9,767 nt of DNA from an uncultured bacterium (GTDB taxonomy: Bacteria; Patescibacteriota; Minisyncoccia; Moranbacterales; GWC2-37-73), in NCBI GenBank assembly GCA_903866285.1, contig CAIPMZ010000067.1:1-9767 (forward strand). Reading direction: 5' to 3'. A model generated the notes under the pieces. The model was given only the letters and a program-made list of their open reading frames with translations. It made no database searches and was not told the DNA's origin. The translations under genes and the position numbers were made by a program. This document shows, piece after piece, positions 1-6,433 of the stretch; position 1 is the first letter of the stretch, and every line of letters begins with the position of its first letter.

Positions 1-47
1 AAAGTGTGACAGAAGTCTGCGGTCGCAGACTTCTGTCACACTTTTTT
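1..47 (+). terminator. Intrinsic terminator of a gene left of the window
   Basis: A perfect 20-bp stem (1-20 paired with 25-44) with a 4-nt loop is followed by a T run at 42-47. This is the form of a rho-independent terminator for a plus-strand gene ending before the window. The stem is longer than most terminators, so it may also be a member of a repeat family. Any U-run for the minus strand would lie outside the window. Confidence 0.7.
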
Positions 48-60
48 GTTTTAAAGTTTG

Positions 61-94
61 ATTGCAAAAAGTCGCATATGCAAGAATTTGCAAT
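61..94. repeat. Degenerate CATATG-centred palindrome
   Basis: The arms 61-77 and 78-94 meet at a central CATATG (75-80) and match at 13 of 17 positions. The centre GCATATGC is the same as in the better palindromes near 8.8-9.8 kb, but the outer arms differ. It is listed as a possible decayed relative only. Confidence 0.35.
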
Positions 95-227
95 ATTTTT
101 TTAAGGGGCAAATGATTTTTTGGACAAGAAAAAAGAGCTGGTGGCGCTGGGGTGGGGCGAAAATGAAGTCGGTGGAAATAAAAAGACTCAGGGAGATGAG
201 TCAAATTTGGGAAAAAGAGTAGAAATG

Positions 228-258
228 AAAAAATCCAAAGATAATTTTCTTGGATTTT
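228..258 (-). terminator. Terminator of the 48-aa minus-strand gene
   Basis: Read on the minus strand, a 9-bp stem (258-250 paired with 238-230) closes a short A/T-rich loop and is followed by a U run (233-228). It lies about 80 nt beyond the stop codon at 336, with nothing else to terminate, which supports the small gene being real. Confidence 0.6.
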
Positions 259-335
259 AATAAGTTTTAGTGCTGGCAGCCAGTTCCCGGGTTCTTTCTA
301 GAGAATAAGGGTCTGGCTGTAAGCACAAAAGAGTT

Positions 336-482
336 TTAGGTAATCACTGCCGTAATTGCTGGCTCAGTATCGTCAAGCTGAGCACTTTCTGCAGCGTCTT
401 CCACTTCTGGATACGATGGTGCAGTTTCAAGGCCAAGTAAGTACGCCTTGACTTCTTTGGAATAGGAAGCATGTATAAGCAT
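336..482 (-). CDS. Small 48-aa protein, function unknown
   Basis: This short reading frame on the minus strand starts at ATG 482-480 and ends at TAA 338-336. The product begins MLIHASYSKEVKAYLLGLE and has an acidic, alanine-rich C-terminal half; it has no membrane segment or cysteine, and I do not recognise it. The case for a real gene is its expression signals. A strong Shine-Dalgarno (AAAGGTGA, minus strand, about 492-485) sits 4-5 nt before the ATG. A promoter with a perfect TTGACA and 17-nt spacing lies upstream (608-580). A rho-independent terminator lies downstream (258-228). The 5' leader is about 90 nt and carries an inverted repeat at 518-542. A complete transcription unit this small suggests a regulatory peptide, toxin or antitoxin partner, but nothing in the sequence picks one of these. 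Confidence 0.6.
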   Translation of the reverse strand: MLIHASYSKEVKAYLLGLETAPSYPEVEDAAESAQLDDTEPAITAVIT

Positions 483-517
483 AAGTCACCTTTTTGAAAA
501 TGTGCCGAAATGATTAT

Positions 518-542
518 TTATTTGGAAATTCGAACCAAATAA
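518..542. repeat. Inverted repeat in the leader of the 48-aa gene
   Basis: A perfect 8-bp inverted repeat, TTATTTGG and CCAAATAA, is separated by 9 nt. It lies in the inferred leader of the minus-strand small gene, about 35 nt from its ribosome binding site. It could be an operator or an RNA hairpin. Confidence 0.4.
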
Positions 543-543
543 G

Positions 544-581
544 TTTTTATTATCAAGTAACTTAGTACTTGATAATAAAAA
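544..581. promoter_or_regulatory. Strong 16-bp hairpin overlapping the small gene's promoter
   Basis: The arms 544-559 and 566-581 are perfect complements around a 6-nt loop. The T/A-rich ends make it terminator-like in both directions. On the minus strand it overlaps the inferred -10 box (585-580) and transcription start (about 573) of the 48-aa gene. A palindromic operator is therefore as likely as a terminator. Confidence 0.5.
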
Positions 582-608
582 GATACTCGTTTTGGTTTTT
601 TTTGTCAA
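580..608 (-). promoter_or_regulatory. Promoter of the 48-aa minus-strand gene
   Basis: On the minus strand a perfect TTGACA (-35, 608-603) is followed after 17 nt by TATCTT (-10, 585-580; 4 of 6 consensus bases). The start would fall near 573. Confidence 0.5.
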
Positions 609-950
609 CTGCCTGAAGCTTAAGAAAATAAATAAATTAGGTGAAGCTTGGGTTGGTTTCTTTAGATTTAAATTTGCAACTTAAAGTTCAAGGTTAGTAG
701 GCGGAAAAGGATTGCTAGAAAGATAAAGTCGTCTATTTATTAAGGGCGCTTGGGTTAATTTGTTTCTCTGCGAGAATTAGCAAATGCAAGCGAACGTAGC
801 GTGTACGGGTCTATCTGAAAAGCTAAATTTAAAAAATTTTTTCCAATCCTACCTGCCCCACCTTTTTTCCTGAAGAGGGAGGAATAAAAATAGCGTGTAA
901 ATTTTTCAGCTTGCGTTATTTTGCGGGGACGTGTAAAATACGAAAAGTGC
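609..950. other. Intergenic stretch with no recognised gene
   Basis: I see no convincing coding frame on either strand. I checked for tmRNA, 4.5S/SRP RNA, RNase P and tRNA signatures and found no matching conserved core. There are short inverted repeats, such as TCTC/GAGA around 765-776, and a purine-rich GGGAGGA near 880 with no start codon at a useful distance. An unrecognised noncoding RNA is possible but not supported. Confidence 0.3.
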
Positions 951-982
951 TTGAAAAAGCATTGGTTTGTTTAAAATATAAT
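951..982 (+). promoter_or_regulatory. Probable promoter of the GILT-like gene
   Basis: A perfect TATAAT (977-982) ends 17 nt before the ATG at 1000. The nearest -35-like hexamer, TTGAAA (951-956), is 20 nt upstream, a long spacing, so the -35 assignment is uncertain. Initiation near 989 would leave a leader of about 10 nt without a Shine-Dalgarno. Confidence 0.45.
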
Positions 983-999
983 TCGTAATAAAAATAATT

Positions 1000-2064
1000 A
1001 TGGAGTTAGAAAAAAAAGAAGAAGTAGTGGCTGCTCCTTTGGAAACAAAGGAACCAGAAGTAAAAGTAGTAGAAAAAAAAGAAGCGGAAGTTTCTACGGA
1101 AAAAAAGAGTAAAAAATGGGAGTGTAAATTAGGAAAAATTTGCAAAAAAAATAAAGTTACCGTTTTAGCGGTACTGGTTTTAATTTTATTGGTAGCGGGG
1201 AGTTTTGCTTTTGCAAGATATTATAAAAAGAATAATGTTGGACCAGAAATTGTAAAAGCTAAAATTGAAGCGTTAGTTAAGGAAAATGGCGGCACGGTGA
1301 AAGAAGTTGCTTTGGATGGAGATTTATATAAAGTGACAATTACGATCAGCGGTCAAGACCAACCTGTTTACGTTAGCAAGGATGGAACAAGATTGATTCA
1401 AGGGGTGATTACTTTTGCGGAAATTGAAAAGCAAAAGGAAGCCTCTAAAAAACAAGCTGAGGCAGATAGTAAACCAGCTCCAAAAGCTGAGAAACCACAA
1501 GTTGATTTATATGTCATGGCTTTTTGTCCTTATGGAAACAAAGCGGAAGATACAATGAAACCAGTTTATGAGTTACTAAAAAATAAGGTGGACTTTAATT
1601 TCCATTATATTGTAAACGTTAGTGGCAGCGATGTGCAATCTTTGCACGGGCCAACTGAAGTTACGCAGAATGAGCGAGAAGCTTGCGTGCTAAGAGATTC
1701 TGGAAAGGATAAATGGTTTGCTTTCGTTACTTATGTTAATGAAAAGTGCGGTAGCGATGGCGCTTGCTGGGAAGCTGGCGCAAAAAGTCTAGGCCTGAAT
1801 GCGGCTAAAATTACCGCTTGTGTAGCTAAGGACGGCTTAGCTTTAATGAAGGCAAACGCGGATGTCTCAACCAAGGCTAATGCTACTGGTTCTCCAACCT
1901 TAATGGTTAACGGGGCTAGCTCGAAGGTAGTTTATCAATATGGAAAAACAGAAGCTTATAAGCAAGCAATCTGCGATTCTTTTAACACTACGCCAACTGA
2001 ATGTGCTAAGGTCTTAGCTGACCAAGCAGCTGCAAGTTCAGCGCAAGGAGGAAGTTGTAACTAG
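1000..2064 (+). CDS. Membrane-anchored thioredoxin-fold protein, GILT/DsbA-like
   Basis: The 354-aa protein is probably extracytoplasmic and anchored at its N-terminus. Residues 1-52 are a charged Lys/Glu tail and about 53-73 one hydrophobic helix, with positive residues on both sides. Residues 80-142 form a small alpha/beta domain with a VYVSKDGTRLIQG strand, resembling the N-terminal domain of DsbC/DsbG. A charged linker follows, then a thioredoxin-like domain from about 168. That domain has FCPYGN at 175-180, LHGPTEVTQNEREAC at 215-229, which fits the GILT-type pattern HGxxExxxNxxxxC, and a cis-Pro loop GSPT at 297-300. The active-site position holds one cysteine (CPYG) in place of CxxC; further cysteines are C229, C250, C256, C274, C325, C335 and C353. 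Family members reduce or shuffle disulfides; whether this one does so is inference. There is no ribosome binding site, and a terminator follows at 2175-2207. Confidence 0.8.
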   Translation: MELEKKEEVVAAPLETKEPEVKVVEKKEAEVSTEKKSKKWECKLGKICKKNKVTVLAVLVLILLVAGSFAFARYYKKNNVGPEIVKAKIEALVKENGGTVKEVALDGDLYKVTITISGQDQPVYVSKDGTRLIQGVITFAEIEKQKEASKKQAEADSKPAPKAEKPQVDLYVMAFCPYGNKAEDTMKPVYELLKNKVDFNFHYIVNVSGSDVQSLHGPTEVTQNEREACVLRDSGKDKWFAFVTYVNEKCGSDGACWEAGAKSLGLNAAKITACVAKDGLALMKANADVSTKANATGSPTLMVNGASSKVVYQYGKTEAYKQAICDSFNTTPTECAKVLADQAAASSAQGGSCN

Positions 2065-2119
2065 TTTTTTCGCTTAACCATATTAACCATATTGCGGGGA
2101 GTGGAAAATAAGAGACCAG

Positions 2120-2170
2120 ACATCGTCCTGGATTGCTTCGTTCGTCTGCTGACGAACTCGCAAAGACAGC
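2120..2170. repeat. Dispersed hairpin repeat with TGCT loop
   Basis: A perfect 7-bp stem (2140-2146 with 2151-2157) encloses the loop TGCT. The flanks (TCCTGGATTGCTTCG before, CTCGCAAAGAC after) resemble the 'TTGCGAG...GAAGCAATCCAG' repeats common in many bacterial genomes. That family link is from memory and not checked. A similar hairpin with the same loop lies at 8261-8278. Confidence 0.5.
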
Positions 2171-2174
2171 CGAT

Positions 2175-2207
2175 AAAAAGAGAAGCTCGCGGGCTTCTCT
2201 TTTTGTT
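2175..2207 (+). terminator. Terminator after the GILT-like gene
   Basis: A 12-bp perfect stem (2175-2186 with 2193-2204) has a G/C-rich base near its 6-nt loop and a T run on the plus strand. The mirrored A run means it could also work on the minus strand. Confidence 0.75.
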
Positions 2208-2251
2208 GATTTTTCTTTAGTTTGGGGGTATGATAAGAAACTAGCTTGGGT

Positions 2252-2297
2252 GTGCCTAGGGACTTAGTCCCCATATGGGGACTAAGTCCCTAGGCAC
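2252..2297. repeat. Perfect 46-bp palindrome centred on CATATG
   Basis: The arms 2252-2274 and 2275-2297 are exact reverse complements with no spacer and meet at CATATG (2272-2277). The arm reads GTGCCTAGGGACTTAG and then TCCCCAT. It has no U-tract, so it is not a terminator. It lies 110 nt before uvrA. The arms are unrelated to those of the 8.8-9.8 kb palindromes, but the centre is the same hexamer. Confidence 0.8.
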
Positions 2298-2356
2298 CAA
2301 ATTTAAAATGGATAGAAGCGTATTAATAAATGCAATGTTTAATTAGAATTAATTTT

Positions 2357-2402
2357 TTCGCGAATATTCGTGAAATAATTCGAGATTGATTAGGGATATA
2401 TA
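2357..2402 (+). promoter_or_regulatory. Palindrome and -10-like box before uvrA
   Basis: An 18-bp palindrome at 2357-2374 (TTCGCGAATATTCGTGAA) is symmetric at all but one base pair around AATATT. A TATATA (2397-2402) lies 5 nt before the uvrA ATG, so transcripts may be leaderless. No good -35 box is visible. The palindrome might be an operator; it does not match the known LexA boxes. Confidence 0.35.
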
Positions 2403-2407
2403 GCATT

Positions 2408-5383
2408 ATGGAAAATAACAAAATCATAATTCGCGGAGCGCGCGAGCATAACTTAAAGAATATCGATCTTGATTTACCGAGAAACAAATTCATTGTTTTT
2501 ACGGGTCTTTCGGGGAGCGGAAAATCAACCTTGGCGTTTGATACAATTTTTGCGGAGGGGCAACGGCGCTACTTAGAAAGTTTATCAAGTTACGCACGTC
2601 AATTTTTAGGTCAGTTGGATAAACCGGACGTCGATTATATCGAAGGACTTTCGCCGGCTATTTCGATTGATCAAAAATCAACTTCGCATAATCCGCGTTC
2701 AACCGTGGGCACGGTCACGGAAATTCATGATTATCTGCGACTTTTATATGCCAAAATTGGCATCCCGCATTGTCCCGTTTGTGGCCGCGAGATTTCAAAA
2801 TTATCAACTGACGAAATAGTCGATCGCATCTTATCAACCTCGGCGAGCCTCGAGCGAGACGGGGCGCTGAACCCAGCTCGCTCTCAGGCGGTGGTAGAAA
2901 TTTTGGCGCCAGTGGTCCGCGAAAGAAAAGGCGAGTACCTGGCGATGTTAGAAGAAATGTATAAGCGAGGATATTCGGAGGCTTTAGTGGATGGAGAGCG
3001 CTACCGCCTGGATGATTTTAAAGAGCTTAAATTGGAAAAACATAAAAAACATAGTATTGATATCGTAGTTGATAAAATTGAAATCGATGGCGAAAATTTA
3101 AGTCGGCTTTTTGAAGCGGTTGAAAAATCTCTGCGACTCTCAGAGGGACTAGTGAAGGTGAGAACTGCTAGCGCAAAAGCACAAATTTCAAATGACAAAT
3201 TCCAAACAAATTCCAAATTAAAAAATTCAACAGACAAAATTCTAAATTCTAAGAGCTATAAGCTAAAAGCTGATTTTGTGGAGCAGATTTATAATCAGAA
3301 ACTTTCTTGTCCGATTCACGATATTGCTTTTCCGGAAATGGAGCCGCGACTTTTTTCTTTTAACTCACCTTTTGGCGCTTGTCCTTCGTGTGAAGGATTA
3401 GGGTTGAAAAAGGAAATTGATCCCAAGCGGATTATGCCTGATGAAAATAAGACGATTGCCGAAGGCGGGATCATGCCTTGGAGCTATAAGCCAACCAATT
3501 ATCAAGGGACAATTTTGAAAGCAGTTTGTGGATATTATAATATTGAAGATAATAAGCGCCTGCGAGATTTACCGAAGAATAAAATCGACATTCTTTTAAA
3601 TGGCACCGAAGACGAAGACCTTATTAAAGTTAAATATCATTTTCGCTCTGGCACGGGAACGTATAATATCCGCTGGGGAGGCGTCATTGCTTGGCTTCAG
3701 GAAAGATATAAGACGACGACTTCAGATGCAGTCAGGACAGATATTGAAAAATATATGTCACAAAAATCTTGCTCAACTTGCAAGGGCTCGCGTTATAAGA
3801 GTGAAGTTCTTTTGGTGACGGTCGGCGGTAAAAATATTTTTCAAGCATCATCAATTAGCGTTAAAGAAAGTGTGGAATTTTTTAAAAATTTAAAACTGAC
3901 AACCCGTGAGGAATTAATTGCGGGGCGAATTTTAAAAGAGATTATTGCGCGTTTGGTTTTTTTGAACAATGTTGGTTTGGATTATTTGACTTTGGCGCGA
4001 GCGGCGTATTCACTTTCAGGTGGGGAATCGCAGCGCATTCGCCTGGCTTCGCAAATTGGTTCGCAATTGGTGGGCGTTTTATATATCTTAGATGAACCTT
4101 CGATTGGTCTGCATGCTCGGGATAATTCTAAGCTGATTGAAGCACTTAGGCACCTGCAAAAAATTGGCAATACTTTAATTGTGATTGAACATGACGAAGA
4201 AATGATGCGCCAAGCTGATTGGCTGGTTGACGTCGGTCCGCGAGCTGGAAAATATGGCGGGGAAATTGTAGCCGAGGGGTTGCCGGAAGAGGTAATTAAT
4301 AATCCTAAGTCGCTGACTGGTCAATATTTGCGGGGGGAACTTCAAATTGAAATTCCGAAAATTCGTCGCTCGGTAGCCAAGAAAAGAAGAATCGTGGTGC
4401 GCGGGGCTAATGAGCATAACCTTAAAAGTGTGACGGCCGAATTTCCACTGAAAGTTTTTACTTGTGTCACTGGAGTTTCTGGGAGTGGAAAATCAACTTT
4501 AGTGGAAGATACTTTATATAAAGCGCTGGCAAATAAATTGCATCGAGCGCTAGACGTTCCAGGTAAACATCAGGAAATTTTAGGCATTGAAAATATCGAT
4601 AAAGTAATCATGATTGATCAATCGCCGATTGGACGCACGCCGCGCTCAAACCCAGCCACCTATACGGGACTTTTTACCCATATTCGCGAACTTTTTGCGC
4701 AAACCAAAGATGCCAAAATGCGAGGTTATGGGCCAGGACGTTTTTCTTTTAATGTCCATGGCGGACGCTGCGACAATTGCTCCGGCGAAGGCTATTTGAA
4801 AATTGAAATGCAATTTATGCCTGACGTTTATTTGCCTTGCGATGTTTGCAAGGGCAAGCGTTATAATAGTGAAACTTTGCAAGTGAAATACAAGGGCAAA
4901 AATATTTCGGAGGTTTTGGCAATGACTGTATCAGAAGGCGCTGAGTTTTTTGAAGCCTTTCCAAAAATCGCCAGCGCGCTGATCGTGCTAGAGGAAGTTG
5001 GTTTGGGCTATATCGAACTTGGGCAAAGCGCTACGACACTTTCTGGAGGCGAAGCTCAGCGCATTAAACTCGCTTCAGAGCTCTCTCGGCGTAGCACGGG
5101 TGATACACTATATATTTTAGACGAACCGACGACAGGGCTTCATTTTGACGATATTAAAAAATTGCTCCACGTCCTGAATCGTTTGGTGGATGGGGGTAAT
5201 ACCGTCGTGGTCATCGAACATAATATGGACGTCATTAAAACGGCCGATTGGATTATTGATATGGGACCAGAAGGCGGGGATGGGGGCGGTCGCATCATTG
5301 TCACTGGTGCGCCAGAAGAGGTTGTGAAATATCATCAAGAGAGTTATACGGCGAAATATTTGAGGGAGGTTCTGAAGAAGTAA
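2408..5383 (+). CDS. uvrA: UvrA, excinuclease ABC subunit A
   Basis: UvrA is the damage-sensing ATPase of nucleotide excision repair; it dimerises and loads UvrB on damaged DNA. The 991-aa protein has both ABC modules. The first has Walker A GLSGSGKST at 33-41, signature LSGGESQR near 536 and Walker B YILDEPSIGLH near 560. The second has Walker A GVSGSGKST near 689, signature LSGGEAQR near 878 and Walker B YILDEPTTGLH near 900. Zinc-binding pairs are visible: CPVC near 122, CPIH/CPSC near 301-325 and CDNC/CDVC near 788-815. The length exceeds the usual 940 or so because of two in-frame insertions, about residues 144-161 and 255-287, both made of dispersed repeat DNA. The start follows from the family N-terminus (IIIRGAREHNLKNI). 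There is no Shine-Dalgarno; AGGG is 14 nt away. No terminator is evident. A tandem TAATCAG repeat begins at the stop codon. Confidence 0.97.
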   Translation: MENNKIIIRGAREHNLKNIDLDLPRNKFIVFTGLSGSGKSTLAFDTIFAEGQRRYLESLSSYARQFLGQLDKPDVDYIEGLSPAISIDQKSTSHNPRSTVGTVTEIHDYLRLLYAKIGIPHCPVCGREISKLSTDEIVDRILSTSASLERDGALNPARSQAVVEILAPVVRERKGEYLAMLEEMYKRGYSEALVDGERYRLDDFKELKLEKHKKHSIDIVVDKIEIDGENLSRLFEAVEKSLRLSEGLVKVRTASAKAQISNDKFQTNSKLKNSTDKILNSKSYKLKADFVEQIYNQKLSCPIHDIAFPEMEPRLFSFNSPFGACPSCEGLGLKKEIDPKRIMPDENKTIAEGGIMPWSYKPTNYQGTILKAVCGYYNIEDNKRLRDLPKNKIDILLNGTEDEDLIKVKYHFRSGTGTYNIRWGGVIAWLQERYKTTTSDAVRTDIEKYMSQKSCSTCKGSRYKSEVLLVTVGGKNIFQASSISVKESVEFFKNLKLTTREELIAGRILKEIIARLVFLNNVGLDYLTLARAAYSLSGGESQRIRLASQIGSQLVGVLYILDEPSIGLHARDNSKLIEALRHLQKIGNTLIVIEHDEEMMRQADWLVDVGPRAGKYGGEIVAEGLPEEVINNPKSLTGQYLRGELQIEIPKIRRSVAKKRRIVVRGANEHNLKSVTAEFPLKVFTCVTGVSGSGKSTLVEDTLYKALANKLHRALDVPGKHQEILGIENIDKVIMIDQSPIGRTPRSNPATYTGLFTHIRELFAQTKDAKMRGYGPGRFSFNVHGGRCDNCSGEGYLKIEMQFMPDVYLPCDVCKGKRYNSETLQVKYKGKNISEVLAMTVSEGAEFFEAFPKIASALIVLEEVGLGYIELGQSATTLSGGEAQRIKLASELSRRSTGDTLYILDEPTTGLHFDDIKKLLHVLNRLVDGGNTVVVIEHNMDVIKTADWIIDMGPEGGDGGGRIIVTGAPEEVVKYHQESYTAKYLREVLKK
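2838..2863 (+). repeat. Repeat inserted in uvrA, copy 1 (encodes SASLERDG)
   Basis: These 26 bp match 8322-8347 at 24 of 26 positions. Here they encode SASLERDG between the family-conserved DEIVDRIL and LAPVVR segments, where other UvrA proteins have only a few residues. The copy at 8322 lies outside any credible gene, so this is a DNA repeat and not a conserved peptide. Confidence 0.7.
3170..3272 (+). repeat. AT-rich repeat insertion in uvrA
   Basis: About 33 codons of Lys/Asn/Ser-rich sequence interrupt UvrA before its conserved SCPIHDIAFPEMEPR. The core 3182-3210 matches 7965-7993 inside uvrC at 27 of 29 positions, but is read there in another frame. The tail carries short AGCT-containing repeats. 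Confidence 0.7.
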
Positions 5384-5420
5384 TCAGTAATCGGTAACTA
5401 GTAATCAGTAATCAGTGATT
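5381..5420 (+). repeat. Tandem TAATCAG-type repeat at the uvrA stop
   Basis: Short tandem units (TAATCAG with variants) begin exactly at the uvrA TAA. The same units occur inside uvrC at 7101-7119, where they are translated. Confidence 0.6.
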
Positions 5421-5457
5421 GTAAAGTGTTGAGTTTATAAAAAATGTTACATTTTGC

Positions 5458-5610
5458 GTTGGTTCAGTGTCTCTGACCTGAATCGAAAGGGTTCTTATTT
5501 TAAAATATGTTAATTCTGGCATATGCAGGATTTAGCATATTAGTTTGTTGTTCAAGAACAGGGTGGTTTCCTCCAAAGGCGGACAGGTAAGTCGGAGACG
5601 TTGAACCGAC
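5458..5610. repeat. Composite nested inverted-repeat element, copy 1
   Basis: The outer arms, 5458-5477 and GTCGGAGACGTTGAACCGAC at 5591-5610, are inverted and match at 16 of 20 positions. Inside lie a second, weaker pair containing GGTTCTT/AAGAAC and a central CATATG palindrome (5504-5541). Compared with copy 2 it carries about 20 extra bases on the right side (about 5570-5589). I see no reading frame in it. Confidence 0.7.
5504..5541. repeat. CATATG palindrome in composite copy 1
   Basis: This is a 38-bp imperfect palindrome (15 of 19 pairs) centred on CATATG 5520-5525. Its first 23 bases are identical to 8879-8901, upstream of the Cas2-like gene. Confidence 0.75.
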
Positions 5611-5623
5611 GAGGAATGCTTGT

Positions 5624-5756
5624 GTCGGTTCAGTGTCTCTGACCTGAATCGAAATGGTTCTTATTTTTAGATATGCTAATTCTGGCATATGTGGGATTTA
5701 GTATGTTGATTTGTATTCAAGAACAATGCGGTTCAAGTCGGAGACGTTGAACCGAC
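5624..5756. repeat. Composite nested inverted-repeat element, copy 2
   Basis: It has the same architecture as copy 1: outer arms 5624-5643 and 5737-5756 (17 of 20 pairs), an inner pair near 5644-5663 and 5717-5736, and a CATATG core at 5686-5691. The left 46 bases are almost identical to copy 1. A solitary extra right arm follows at 5761-5780; it and the right arm of copy 1 share the same 30-bp block (5591-5620 and 5761-5790). Confidence 0.7.
5671..5706. repeat. CATATG palindrome in composite copy 2
   Basis: This imperfect 36-bp palindrome is centred on CATATG 5686-5691. The left arm ATATGCTAATTCTGGCAT matches the family consensus and the right arm has drifted. Confidence 0.65.
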
Positions 5757-5760
5757 AAGG

Positions 5761-5790
5761 GTCGGAGACGTTGAACCGACGAGGAATGCT
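5761..5790 (+). repeat. Extra right arm of the composite element
   Basis: This 30-bp block is identical to 5591-5620. It comprises the right outer arm plus GAGGAATGCT and lies 4 nt after copy 2 without a matching left arm, as if left by a third copy or a tandem duplication. Confidence 0.65.
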
Positions 5791-5840
5791 GCACTTGCTC
5801 GCATTCGCCACCTTTTCCAAAGGGGGAGAAATGCCCTCAC

Positions 5841-5889
5841 AAATAAAAAGAGCCGGTCGCATTCATCTTGGGGAAGATGATGCGCCGGC
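5841..5889 (-). terminator. Terminator of the 139-aa minus-strand gene
   Basis: On the minus strand a 16-bp stem with two single-A bulges (5889-5874 with 5869-5852) and a CCCC loop is followed by TCTTTTTATTT. It begins 23 nt beyond the TGA of the gene, which also argues that TGA is a stop here. Confidence 0.8.
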
Positions 5890-5912
5890 GGTGCGATGCG
5901 GACCTGGGGGTA

Positions 5913-6332
5913 TCAAATGCAATGAAACAAAATTCCAATCAACTCTTTGCGGGGTTCCTCGTATCTGTTCCCATTTGGAGCCTCTACGGTGTCAGTTTCC
6001 TTGCTGTTCACCTTATAGACAAACTCGAACCCCATTACCCTGACCATGGGATTGATTTTTTTGAGCTTGGTTACTCCATCATATAGGACGTCAGTAGGGT
6101 AGAACCTGCTATTGTATTCAATTTCTTCCGTCACATTTTCCCTAAATTGGGAATTGAAGAAGTAGTTACCTCTACCCATTATGTCATCCGTGAAACCCAT
6201 ATTTGTGGCACCTGCGAGTTCTCTTTTGAGAAATTCTTGTCTCTCGCAGTCCTGCTTGCCAAAAATAAATATGATGCCTAGTGCTAGCAATATGGTTGTC
6301 AACACTAATGCGAGTACTGTGGTCTTTTTCAT
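5913..6332 (-). CDS. Membrane-anchored protein of unknown function
   Basis: The 139-aa product begins with a short positive tail (MKKTT) and one hydrophobic helix (about 5-24), ending in FGKQDC. This is an uncleaved anchor or a signal peptide; there is no clear lipobox. The remainder, about 115 residues, is polar with several aromatic residues (NYFF, EFVYK) and would lie outside the membrane. I do not recognise a family. Expression signals are strong: GGAG (6343-6340) 7 nt before the ATG, a consensus promoter TTGACA-17-TATAAT on the minus strand (6454-6426), and a clean terminator just after the TGA. It is divergent from uvrC, and its promoter overlaps the uvrC start. Confidence 0.8.
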   Translation of the reverse strand: MKKTTVLALVLTTILLALGIIFIFGKQDCERQEFLKRELAGATNMGFTDDIMGRGNYFFNSQFRENVTEEIEYNSRFYPTDVLYDGVTKLKKINPMVRVMGFEFVYKVNSKETDTVEAPNGNRYEEPRKELIGILFHCI

Positions 6333-6403
6333 TCTTTCTCTCCAGTTTATTTTTTTGCCGAATTTGGCAGGGTTGGTGTAAGATAAGTAAAAAGTTGCAA
6401 AAG

Positions 6404-6433
6404 TTGTTAACGAGCACGATGTTATATTATAGT
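6404..6433 (+). promoter_or_regulatory. Candidate uvrC promoter
   Basis: TTGTTA (6404-6409) and TATAGT (6428-6433) are spaced by 18 nt. The predicted start is within a few bases of the ATG at 6442, which fits the missing ribosome binding site. It overlaps the stronger minus-strand promoter. Confidence 0.4.

Noticed and set aside
609..950. tmRNA or another housekeeping RNA
   Set aside because: A CCCCACC stretch near 855 recalls a tmRNA 3' end, but there is no T-loop, no tag frame ending in ALAA and no matching 5' end.
2357..2374. LexA/SOS box before uvrA
   Set aside because: It matches neither CTGT-N8-ACAG nor GAAC-N4-GTTC; kept only as an unassigned palindrome.
5458..5790. Insertion sequence with transposase
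   Set aside because: The elements are under 160 bp with no coding frame; at most non-autonomous.
5711..6043. 110-residue open frame on the plus strand
   Set aside because: It is made of the composite repeat's arms and the antisense of the 139-aa gene, with no start signals and a minus-strand terminator within it.
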